Shown: positions 48,014 through 58,318 of the stretch, piece after piece
Layout of the letters: the number at the start of each line of letters is the position of its first letter
Numbering within the stretch: position 1 is the stretch's first letter
DNA from: Eutypa lata
Taxonomy: Eukaryota; Ascomycota; Sordariomycetes; Xylariales; Diatrypaceae
DNA length: 64,000 nt
Reading direction: 5' to 3'
Assembly: GCA_022661535.1 (NCBI GenBank)
Contig: JAKULF010000007.1
Location: 2,294,001 to 2,358,000 of the forward strand
The notes under the pieces: model-generated
Seen by the model: the letters and a program-made list of their open reading frames with translations, nothing else
Database searches by the model: none
What the model was told of the DNA's origin: nothing
Program-made: the position numbers and the translations under genes

Positions 48014-49669
48014 CTACTTGATCGACTCGCATCTTTTCTGTTTGCCGAGCCACTCGATCCAACTTGGCTTGTAGGTCCCGTTGGCATCATACATCGTCAT
48101 CGTGCCCACGAAAAATAATACCGTAGCACTGAAATTGGACAGTAAAAAGAAGTACTTCATAGATTCCATGTGTTTCGTGTCCCACGAAAATAGGTCCCCC
48201 GAATAAAACACGCAGGTGCAAAACATGCATGGGGAAATGATGAAGAATGAGGCAATAATGAACTGCCAGGAAGAACCCTCTGCATATAGAGATGCCACGA
48301 CTGGAGAGAAAGCTATATATCCAGTCCCTATACTACGGAGTATAAGTTTCAGAACGACCAACTCCACAGACGAATAGAGCTTGGTGAGGGGGCTGGTGGC
48401 TGATTGGATTATTCTAACGCTCTTGTTTCTAGTTCGCGGATTGGTGGTGTAGTTTGGGGTGACTATACGGAGAAGAACAGCCCAGCATAGTGGCTCGACC
48501 AGGACTAAAAGATGGACTAAACGAAAGGTGAAAGCCTTCGCACTTAGCTTCATGTTTATTCGGAAGACTTCGCTCGTAGAAAATGCGGCGTAGGTGAGAC
48601 ATTCGAACAGAGGGATGAATAGAAGGGGAAGCACTGCCCAGGAGACAGGACTATTCAACGTCTCCTCCAGCTTAACTCTGCGCAATGCTAGGTAAGAAGT
48701 GTCTATATGATTCAATTTGTGATGAGACGGCGACATAAGCACCAATGTTTGAACTGTGGCCCAGCTAGTTACCATGCACCAAGCTGGGATGCGGATATTT
48801 GAGGGGATGGTCAACGCAGCCAGTTTGATAATTACAACGATGACAGAAACAGTGCTGCTGATGTTGATGAGACGCTCCGCACGAGGAAGAATGTTTCGTA
48901 CAGTAGCTGTCTCATCAAATCGTGAAGCAGGGAGGTGTGGGATAACCGCAAAGTCTGAAGGCCGATCACCAATTCCTTCTTCGGCCTCTACGGCGCTCCT
49001 TTGGTACGTGACTGGAATAATTGACTGGCGGTCGGTAATGTCTATGCTGATGTTATGAGTTGATATATTATAATACGGGCGGTGTATACTTGAAGGGCTG
49101 GGCCGGCTGGGATTAGGAAGTAACAGCGTTATTGAACCATTGTCACGATTCCCAGGGGCGGGATCGATGGTCACTTCTGTTCCATCATTCTGAGTAGCCC
49201 TATCAACAGGATTCGGCCATTCGACAGGCCCTGAGGGCTGTATGCTCTCAGTCCAATGAACCCGTTCCTCATTATCGATAGCTCTATGGTGGGCCGGAAG
49301 CTGCTCATGTTCCCGCAGTGATTTAATCGCCATGATATTGAGCTGCAAGTGCTTCCAAAACCCCATCGGGCCCTCCAATGGCATATGCTGTTCCGTGAAT
49401 GCGACACGAACGCTGTCCAATAGCCCTATGACAAGCAGAAGAGCCTCCATAGCTGAAGCGAGAGGGCTAAGCCGCCAGAAAAAGAATATCGCGCGACCGA
49501 AGCTGCTAGGAGGCCAGGTGTAAAGTAGGCTTCCGACGGGTTGAACAAGAAGACAAAAGCTCAGAGTCAGAAATAGACCGAACACATTCGCTCTGGAGAA
49601 TGCGTTGTTGCCGTCATCTGAAGATGTGCTTTCCGACTGGGTTAGTAGTTCCTGCTGTCCTGATGACAT
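48014..49669 (-). CDS. Polytopic membrane protein of unknown function, 551 residues
   Basis: A single open frame starting at ATG 49669. Not a family I can name. Hydrophobic segments: two near the N-terminus (ANVFGLFLTLSFCLLVQPVG and SAMEALLLVIGLLDSV), then an Asn/Pro/Ser-rich soluble loop of about 150 residues with several N-glycosylation sites, then about seven more helices (VSVIVVIIKLAALTI, SWAVLPLLFIPLFECLTYAA, RLVHLLVLVEPLCWAVLLRI, GTGYIAFSPVVASLYAEG, WQFIIASFFIISPCMFCTCV, KYFFLLSNFSATVLFFVGTM). It ends DANGTYKPSWIEWLGKQKRC. The intact frame over 1.6 kb with consistent hydrophobic spacing argues that it is a real, undecayed gene. It borders the long gene-poor region on its 5' side. Transporter or sensor roles are only guesses. 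Confidence 0.75.
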   Translation of the reverse strand: MSSGQQELLTQSESTSSDDGNNAFSRANVFGLFLTLSFCLLVQPVGSLLYTWPPSSFGRAIFFFWRLSPLASAMEALLLVIGLLDSVRVAFTEQHMPLEGPMGFWKHLQLNIMAIKSLREHEQLPAHHRAIDNEERVHWTESIQPSGPVEWPNPVDRATQNDGTEVTIDPAPGNRDNGSITLLLPNPSRPSPSSIHRPYYNISTHNISIDITDRQSIIPVTYQRSAVEAEEGIGDRPSDFAVIPHLPASRFDETATVRNILPRAERLINISSTVSVIVVIIKLAALTIPSNIRIPAWCMVTSWATVQTLVLMSPSHHKLNHIDTSYLALRRVKLEETLNSPVSWAVLPLLFIPLFECLTYAAFSTSEVFRINMKLSAKAFTFRLVHLLVLVEPLCWAVLLRIVTPNYTTNPRTRNKSVRIIQSATSPLTKLYSSVELVVLKLILRSIGTGYIAFSPVVASLYAEGSSWQFIIASFFIISPCMFCTCVFYSGDLFSWDTKHMESMKYFFLLSNFSATVLFFVGTMTMYDANGTYKPSWIEWLGKQKRCESIK

Positions 49670-52600
49670 TGTATAGTCTTGGGCTTTTTATTAACGGTCT
49701 CGGCAGGGGGTCCCGGTTGGATAGGGGTTGGGTCAAAGGCCAGTTCCGTCTAATTGGATGGTAGTGATGTATATGTGAGACCCAGATTGCCATAACGCTC
49801 AGGAATAACAATACAACTTATTACAGGCTTTGCGTACGGAATGGTAAATGGGGCCTTTTATTATTTAAAACACACACATTGACTGAAAGGAAGAAACCTG
49901 GAAGTGTGCACACATTGTGGTACTTACGGTGTTGAAAGCATCTAAAATTAAATGCACTTACTCAATAATATATTTTAGGAATGGTAACATACCGACAATT
50001 ATTTTGGTAGTACTGTGGCGTGCAGGAAGGCTATGTTGACACACTAGTAAGTCGAATCAAAACATCGTTAAGGGGCCCTTTTAGCCCCCTACGGGATATG
50101 AGGAAGATTGGGAACTCGGTGGTGGCCATTAGTGCCAAGGAATCCATACAAAAGGTCTACCAATGAGCTCCCACCTTCCCTCACAGGAATAACATTTCAC
50201 GCCCCCATAGGTAACCACATTCAAACTGTAAGCATACAATCTTACTAATCTAGGCACAAAACTTCAAGAATATATACGCAATTCTCACGTTCCTAGATAA
50301 GAATAAAAGCCCGTAGATGCCGTGCTGACGAGACTGTTACTTCCAAAGACTTTGTAGTCCTATCTATATTTTTCTTTTAGCTGGAAAAGAACACATATTG
50401 GTTTTTAGACTAGCTTTAGGTGGCTCTTCTAATAGAACGCCGATGGAGCGAAGCTCAGATCTTATGCCACATTCGTCTCGACTCTTCAAAGAGTAGGTAG
50501 TTCAAACATAGGTATTTAAATAAAACTCAAAAAATGATTTTAACGCACACCTTCTGGACACATTGGTAGATAGTCTAACCATTTCCTTGCTTGTGTGCTA
50601 AGAGCCTAGACTCTAAGTTCTATGTCATGTTGAATCCTAATTAGGCGAAGCGAAATCGATGACGGCGTTGATCACCTCCGGATAGTTCTCATAATCCTCA
50701 GTGGCACCAGAAATCACTGTGTAGAGGTGCTATCCCGCTGACACCTATTTTGAAACCCTTTTCCCAGCCAGCATTACGTCTAGATGGGGACTAGAAAAAT
50801 CGCTAATATCTATGATGTGATTTTCACTGTATTAGCCATGATTTACACCTGCTATTCCTATGTACCGTAATTTTTATACAGCGGCGTTGGTAGGGTGAAT
50901 ATATGCTCATGATGGCGAGGGTCGGCGCGAGTGCAAAGTCTTTGTATATATCGGAGGCGCTAGGTAGGGGTTATATGTCGATGAAATATAATATCGTGAA
51001 AGTTCTGCTGAAGGCAGGTGCATGCTGCAGGTTGGGTAGGGTTTCCTGTAGGGAAATATCATAGGTAAGTCTGAAAATTATCATCAACACTAATAGACCA
51101 TACCTTGAGAACTCACTATCAATTAACACAATGGGTTTCCAATGTGGAATTGATGGTCTCTGTCCTGTAGACTTCCTTTTAACCCTAGAACCGCACTAGT
51201 CGTGGTCATCTTATTCAACAAGTCCATCCGAAGAGAACTGGGAAGGGGATTTATTGCCTCTTGACCCTTATTCAATTATGGTAGAAATAAGGGCAATGAA
51301 CATCTGTCACGCCGGATGACTTGAGTCTTGAAATCCAAAAGTACAGAGCTCTTTACTAGACACCTTGACTTATGTGTGTCCCAGTCCGCGCCCACAGTAC
51401 TTATTTCAAACTAATATGATACAAATGTGAGCTTTACTAACTTGTTTTGTAGAGAAATATAGACCATGATGGACGGCGAGATAAATATCTTCGAACATGA
51501 GTAATCATACGAGAAGTTAGTCAACCCTTTTGATTTTTATAACACCAGGGAACAAGGTTTACCTCAATGGGAGCGGGAGTAGTCCCAGAATGGCAATATA
51601 AATCCTGAAAGCCTTCTTGTACTTATATCGGAGCTAGGAAATGGATAGTGCATGTAGCTCTAGATACACAGGTCTACAGCGAGACTGCCCCATTTCATAG
51701 ATTCTGCAAAATCAATACACACTCTTTCCGACAAACCTGTAATATATTGTCACCATAGCAGGACCCTATTCTAAGTCGTGGAGCAGCTCCACCTGGCCCT
51801 ATATAAGGTGTGTGCACCCCCCTAGTCCTAGGTGCTCCTTCTTCCCCCCTTTCCTCCTCAGACCTTTAGCAGAGCGAATACAAGGGCTGTTTCTGATGTG
51901 ATATCTATGCATTGAGTGAATTGGGAAGGGGGACGGGGAGATGGTGTTCTTTTTTTCTCCATTTGCCCATTATAGCAAATAGCAGCAATGTCAGGTCTCC
52001 AGCGAACCTCTTACGCCTATAAACACAATAAGCGGGACTGGAGACACCCCAGTGCTGAAGTGAGATGATTAGTTAAAGATAAAGTGCAATGTTTCAAAGC
52101 ACCGCGGGACCTTTTATATGATCAAGGCTCTTCTAGATCACCCTTTGATCGAGCTGATGTTGAAACTCCACGAGTTACGCTCGCCAGCCTTGCAACCTCG
52201 TATACGGCAATCAAGCCATTATATTTAATTAGTTCTATTGCCTTTGGCATCTCAAGAGATCATTTTCGGACATCCTAAGCTATGAACAATTTAATCATTT
52301 ACTTCTATGCTCATTCCTATTTTAGGGATAATTATGTCATTGTCAGAGGCAGCATGCGCCTCTAGGGCTTCCTTGGGAGCATGATTCGTGTGAAGCTACT
52401 TGGCTATCTACCGTAGTTATAATATATGGTGATATAATGTCTACTTTCCATGAACTTACGCGTATTACGTGTCATAAATTCAACCCCAGTGGCATTCGTG
52501 TAGTCAAGTCATCTTCGTTAGCCCTCTGAGTTGGACTCGCGCTCGGCGTTGTATGTGAATAATTGACCTGTTTACGACCTGTTTACGAGGGAACAGGCCA

Positions 52601-53249
52601 GGATCAAGATACAAAAGGAAAAACCAAGGATTGTTAGAGCCGCTGGTTCTCTAACGGGTTCTTGGCCGTTGGAGGCTCGAGCTTTGGAAGTGGGAGGAGT
52701 CTAGACTGAAGCCGAAGTTCATTAATATAAAGAGGTTGGAAGATGCGAAGTGGAATAGTAAAAGTCACCACTGAAAAGAAAAAAGAAAAAACTGCCGCCA
52801 CGACTCTTCGGGGGGTTGAAGACCTGGCCCTAGGTGGATGGCGAGGACAGATCTTGGAGAATTGCGTGTTGTCACAGCGTTTGAGGAATTTAATCTGCTC
52901 TGTTAGCAGCCAGGTCCAGTATTTATCCCGGCTCATGCTGCCGCGTCCGCGGTGGTCATTAGGGTGGTCAGGGTAGTGTATCCTGCTCGCCCGAATGTTG
53001 CAGCAGTGAACTATGACTATGTGTTTGATGGATTTGGCATAATTTAAAAAGAAAACTGACATGTTTGAACAGTTGATGGTAGTAGCTAAAGTCTTTGTGC
53101 CTGGCACAGAGGACCAAGTAGATCTGTAACGTCTGACTTAGCAGATATAATAGTTCCAGGGGAGCTCAAGTAATGCCTTGAGCGTAACTTGGGTACATTT
53201 GTCACCGGCAATCCCCTTCCCTGCGTCCCAGAATATTTTGCTCCTAGTC

Positions 53250-53520
53250 ATGGTATTAAACAGGCCTGGATATTGGTCGCTGGCTCCAGGAGTTCGGGTC
53301 CCTTTTTAGCCATCTCGTCGGCTTCTTCATTGCCTTCGATTCCTTCGTGACTTAGTACTCAATGTGAGTACATCTCGATTATCGTAGCGATTTAATGGAC
53401 CTTAAGGAAGTATGTATGTGAGCCGTCCGGGAGCTGTGGGATCTGCGGTGGGGCAGCTGTACATTCCAAAGTCTTCAAAGTGTCGTCCAGGCACCTCTCC
53501 ACTGCTACTATGTGTTACTA
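53250..53520 (-). mobile_element. Relic of a retrotransposon-type RNase H domain
   Basis: Reading leftwards from about 53373, one frame gives EMYSH, a stop at 53361-53359, then VLSHEGIEGNEEADEMAKKG and PELLEPATNIQA. H.GI.GNE.AD..AK is the C-terminal signature of the RNase H domain that follows reverse transcriptase in LINE-like (Tad-type) fungal retroelements, where the residues before it read WVP.H. Here the stop occupies exactly the Trp position, so TGG has become TGA, a change RIP produces. A second stop (TAA) lies a few codons upstream. No intact reverse transcriptase was found beside it, so it is an old fragment rather than an active element. Confidence 0.6.
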
Positions 53521-53546
53521 TGTGTTACTATGTGTTACTATGTGTT
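53507..53546. repeat. 10-base tandem repeat, four copies
   Basis: Unit TACTATGTGT repeated four times without change, beside the RNase H relic. Perfect copies indicate a recent expansion by slippage. Confidence 0.9.
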
Positions 53547-53980
53547 GTTGAATCAGAATATCGATTTGGTTCGAGAAATTCTCAACCAGTGCCGCCTTTA
53601 GATTATGTGAGCTACCCTTCATCTGACTGAGCAACTGGTCTTTCATGATTTCGGTATGGTTGGTTCGTGGGGTTGCGGTGTTGTCGAAGTGTGGATCGTA
53701 ATCTCTGCCTTGTTCAATCCTAGAAGTCTGAGCACGAAGACTAGGTGGTATATTTGTTCGTGAGTTGATTGGAACCTCTCCTTGGAGGTTGGGCGACTTC
53801 AGGTTTGTAAGAGGAGAATCTTGGGTAGTGGAAATTGTCAAAGATGACTCGGAAGAAGACTTGGATGTCGCACTTCTTTCTGGAGCCCGTATAGAAGACT
53901 CGCGACCAACGAGACGAGGATACCTAGGATACCTAGTTTGCGGTAGAAAGCTCCATGGTTCCGTAAACTCAGTATCTGAA
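53518..53980 (-). other. Possible decayed exon, Ser/Thr-rich open stretch
   Basis: An open frame of about 150 codons begins directly after an acceptor-like CTTTCAG with a GCTAAT branch-like word upstream. It reads SDTEFTEPWSFLPQTRYPR, then Ser/Thr-rich sequence, then EIMKDQLLSQMKGSSHNLKA. No family is recognised. It could be a surviving exon of a lost gene or the first open frame of the neighbouring retroelement; chance is also possible. Confidence 0.25.
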
Positions 53981-56655
53981 AGTGCATCTAATTAGCGTTT
54001 GCAAAGTGTCACGGGGAATGGAGCCAAGAGTGTTGGCTGCAGAATAGCTGCAAAGGATTGCCAACGCACTAACACTTGAAGGTCATACGGCGATCTCAGG
54101 AATGCAGAGATGCCTAATAAGAGCCAACAGCTATTATCAGCGTTTAGGACGGCAAAGGGATATTACAGATACGTACCTTTACTTTGTGTATATATATAAT
54201 ATGGACGACCCTACAGGCCGTACAGAGCAGACAAAGGGGACCTCATGGACCTTAGGACCAAAGAAAATTATTAGTTGAATAGAACCTCAGTTCCAAGCCT
54301 TCACATCCTTGTCACACAAAGGTTGATGGACAGTCCCGTCACTGCGAACCACCCGTGCAGCCTTGACACTTCACGCTGCAGCGGCATTACCACTGGTCAT
54401 TCTCGGCATTTCTGGCATTTGTTGCTTCAAGCGTCTAACAAAAATCTTAGATATTTCGAATGAAAAGGCAAGGGGTCAGGCCGGGGGCGAAACTACTGAA
54501 GACAAAAAGTTGAAATCGTATGGAGGGATTTCAAACTAATACAGTAAGAGTATATCTGGAGAATACTGCCTGTGCGCAAGTAATAACCGTGAGTTCTTTC
54601 TTGTCGATAGGTTGGCAAAGTGGTGGAACTTGTAGTACTAGGAATTAGGCTACCGGTAAACAAACAGTTAGGTTTGGGGTAGTTGCTGTTACGGTGATAG
54701 AGAGCTGCATACAAAGAGCAGATTGAACTAGGAGTAGACGATCAGCTCATAACCTATAAGCTGCCCAAGAAACTACCGCCGTGAATATTTAAGGAGCAGA
54801 GCTGGATTCTAGTATCAATAGGTGAATACTACTTGCACTTAAATAATACCTGAGGTGAATGGCTGTTTTACATACCCATCAAATACAACTTTTCTCATTT
54901 TCTTTCTTGGCTTTCCCAAAAACACTGTTGACTGCGAGGAAGCCACCCTAGTTTTGGGAATTCCTCTCACGTCACTCCGTCCTACTTCTCTGTTCCTGTT
55001 AGCGGTTTGAACCAAACCTTATTCCAGTATTGTACTGATGTTTCTGTTTTTCTGTAGCGCCTAGGAGTACATTTATGTCTAGAAGTGATGGCGGGTGCTA
55101 TGGACCACTAGTATAAGGACGGTCCAGGCTGGTCCCGGACCAGACTGTATCACTTAAAAAATACAACATCTCCCCCCCCCCCAAATCAGAAGCATTAGCT
55201 TATTAAAAAAAAGCACTGGGATAATACACCACGGATTATATCGTTATTTGCTAATTCATTGAATTCATAAAGCTTTGCTTGAGTATTCAATATATGTACC
55301 TAAGTTAACTCAAGAAATCAAATTATGTATCTATTTGTTTATAGATGTGACTACTGTTGCCGCCAGCATTATCCAGCAATGCTGGATCAGAGCTAGCAGC
55401 CTGGATACCACAGATATAATTGCCACGCACGTATGCCGTTATATATGCTTGAGTGACAGTTCTAATTATAACAATGTGTTCGTAATAATTTGTGGATTCA
55501 ATACAACTTATATCCTTTACCGCCATCTGTAGGTTTTGGAGACTTAACTATAATATATGAATAACATTAAACTTTTGAATAAATGGACACTTAAACACAA
55601 GTTAAAACCGTTAAACCCGTAACATGAATATTCCTACACCACTGTCCGGCAACGGATCATCACATGCTTGTAAGCATTAAATCTATGAATAAATGGGATA
55701 GTATGCGGTAATGAAGTTACAAACACTAGTTCTACCTTACTCTAATGTTAAAGAAAACAAAGCAAGCTCCCAACGGGATGTTCTTGGAAATAAGATACCC
55801 CTGTACTGTAGGAACGTATCAAACAGACAGACTTCACGGTATGGGATAATTCTTTGGCATGTCTGCTCATATTTATTTAAACACTGATGATCACTAGCAG
55901 TGACTGAACAGTAGTTTCTGCCACACCCATTCGTCGATCACACATGTCCCAAGCTGGGCCTATGCGGTATCAAATATCTCGACAAAACATATCATATAAT
56001 AATCAAAAGTTACAGTCGTCATCTAATAAACGGCGGTTCGGGAAATCCGCATTAATAGCTTGCATTGAACCTAACTACATGCTATTAGGAGCACCCGGAG
56101 CAAACCGCTGTTGAAGGATCGGACAGAGAATGAACAGTAAAATAGATGTAGGTCCTCGTCAAACGCAACCATTGTTCCGGCAGACACCGTTGCCTAGCCG
56201 TCCATACATTTAACAGCATCTAAGACTTGTTCCGGTCAAGGGAGCGTACAAACGAACTCTAAAGCAGGACGTGGGACCCTGTACGTACGTACGTACGCGT
56301 ATATTTGGTTACAGGCGTGGTTTATACCTTCTCACTACGTATTATCTTTTTGCCCAGGCAACTATTAACTTCTATTTGTCCAGGTAGCAAAGGAAGAATA
56401 ACAAATAACACATCACTTCATCAGCGTTCATACGTATCTTTCCCTTCTACATCACACCTTCAAGGGATTTACATTTGTATCACAAGTCTCTTTGGGATAC
56501 TATCGATGTGTGTTCATTAATGCTTGATATACACTGGTAACTATCATAATACTTTGTCCCATCATTGCAACGAAACAACACTTCATCCCCATCATCCAAA
56601 CAGACCAGAATCCTATCTCCGTCACCACCGGAACTGGAAGCCACTTGGAACAGCA

Positions 56656-58117
56656 ATGGATGACGACAAGGACTTTCTCGAGGAACTTTCAAGAAGCTAC
56701 TTTACCAGCCCTAACTACAACGAGTTACTTAGTAACGCAGACACAATGGCCAGTAGTCAACCAGAAATCTCGGCGGAGGCCGCCTCGCGTCAAACAGAAC
56801 TCTCGGTGGAGGCCGCCTCGTGTCAACCAGAAAGCTCGGCGGTGGTCGCCTCGCGTCAACCAAAGGTCCGAGTCCAAAAGCGGGATTGTGTAGCCTGCGG
56901 AGACACTAAGGATCCAGTTGACCTTTCTAAGGCTCCATGTGAGCATGAGTACTGTGGTGATTGTCTCACACACTTGTTCCAGGATGCCATGGATACAGAA
57001 TTCCTGTTTCCACCTCGATGCTGTAAGCATCCTATACCCTTTGAAGAAAACCGCCACTTTCTCGACGCTGAAGTGGCTCGGAAGTTCCCTGAGAAGGAAC
57101 TGGAGTATTCCACATCCAATCGGACGTATTGCCATAACCCCCTCTGTGTGAGCTTTATCCCACAGAACCGGCATGAGGATTCGGTGGCCGTTTGTAGGGA
57201 GTGCGATGCGCGCACATGCATTGCCTGTAAACGGGCTTCTCATGCCGGAGACTGTCCCGACGATGCTGAGCTCCAAGAAGTCCTCCGAATGGCAGAAGCT
57301 CAAGGCTGGCAGAGATGCACGAACTGCCGAAACCTGGTTGAACTGAATAGAGGGTGTAATCATGTGATGTAAGTCCCGGTGATACTCTACTGCTTGGACA
57401 TGGCTTACCATCTATAGCTGTCGGTGCGGTTTCGAATTCTGCTACACGTGTGGTTCTCGATGGAAGACTTGCGACTGCGGCCAATGGGATGAGAATCGTC
57501 TCTTTGCAGAAGCTGAGCTATACGCGGGTCACCCAGAGAATATGCCAATGGGGATGGGGCTAAATGAAGAACAAATTCAACAAGAAGCTGACCGACAGAT
57601 CGCGGAGTTCGAGGCGCAGGCTCAGGTATTCCATGAACGTGCTGAGCTCCTTGAGCGTGCCGAGGAGCTGATGGACGAGAGAGGCCGAATGGATGAAGTA
57701 GGAAATCCGCGTCCAGATATGAGAACACTCGTTCGACAAGCAGACGCACGAAGGATCGAGGCGTTTGAGGCTCTGACTGAGGTACTCGAACGTGCTGTGG
57801 AGGTAGAGGAGACACTTCGAGAGGATATGAGAAGATTGGCCCGACTGCTACCTCCACCCCAGCACGTGCCAGAACCAGACGAGCAATGGATACGACAGAT
57901 TCAGATTCAGATTCAGCAACGCCGTCGGCAGCGGCGATTCGAAGCACTCGCCGCCCACCCAAGGGATAATAACCACGAGTGCGACCATGAAGGCTGGTCT
58001 CGCATGAGAGGACCGCGTATGTGCGAAGAATGTGGCGATATGATGCCCAGATTCATCTACGAATGCAACCAATGTCACACCACGGCTTGCCGGCGCTGCA
58101 GATACCACCACCTCTAA
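56656..58117 (+). CDS. RBR (RING-IBR-RING) E3 ubiquitin ligase
   Basis: Exons 56656-57368 and 57418-58117, with a 49-base intron, encode 470 residues. RBR ligases accept ubiquitin from an E2 on a RING2 cysteine before passing it to substrate. RING1 spans about 78-127 (CVACGDTKDPVDL, CEHEYCGDCL, RCCKHPI); the IBR about 148-200 (YCHNPLCVSFIPQ, CRECDARTCIACKRASHAGD); RING2 about 218-256 (GWQRCTNCRNLVELNRGCNH, VICRCGFEFCYTCGSRWKTC), with Cys234 in RGCNHV as the predicted catalytic thiol by comparison with HHARI. The intron falls within RING2, and splicing restores NHVICRCGFEFCYTCG. After RING2 come a Glu/Arg-rich coiled coil (about 290-430) and a C-terminal Cys/His module (CEECGDMMPRFIYECNQCHT, ACRRCRYHH). 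The N-terminus holds three 11-residue tandem repeats. The first in-frame ATG is 56656; open sequence further upstream lacks ATG. Such RBR genes are numerous and variable in Sordariomycetes, so a specific substrate cannot be inferred. Confidence 0.93.
56756..56854 (+). repeat. 33-base tandem repeat within the RBR ligase coding region
   Basis: Three full copies begin at 56756, 56789 and 56822, with the start of a fourth at 56855. Each encodes the 11-residue unit S.QPE.S.EAA (variants SRQTELSVEAA and SCQPESSAVVA). The length keeps the frame, so copy number could vary among strains without breaking the gene. Confidence 0.85.
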
Positions 58118-58318
58118 CTGCAATACGGAAAAGAGGCCCGAAGATGGATGTGGTAATGGTAGACCAGCGGTCAAGCAGATGTCTCAGCTTAAGAAGTTGC
58201 TGTGCATATCAGCAGCATATAGATGTCTCTAGTTGTCGCGGCGTCTAGTCTAGATCTTGTTGCCGCGCGCTTCTACCCCCACGCCTAACCCCAACCCCCA
58301 CTTGTTCCCCAGCCCTCT

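Larger units (their letters stand above)
49670..56655. other. Seven-kilobase gene-poor region with decayed repeat
   Basis: No intact gene. Stops are frequent in all frames and the sequence is A+T-rich with many TpA steps, the look of RIP-affected fungal DNA, although no index was computed. Landmarks inside: a reverse-transcriptase-type RNase H relic (53250-53520, -), a 10-base tandem repeat (53507-53546), an open Ser/Thr-rich stretch (53518-53980, -), a C11 run at 55172-55182, a near-palindrome CTGGTCCCGGACCAG at 55129-55143 and a (GTAC)4 run at 56281-56296. Confidence 0.6.

Noticed and set aside
52634..53107. 157-codon minus-strand frame downstream of the RNase H relic
   Set aside because: Considered as the C-terminal part of the retroelement, but no conserved motif could be identified.
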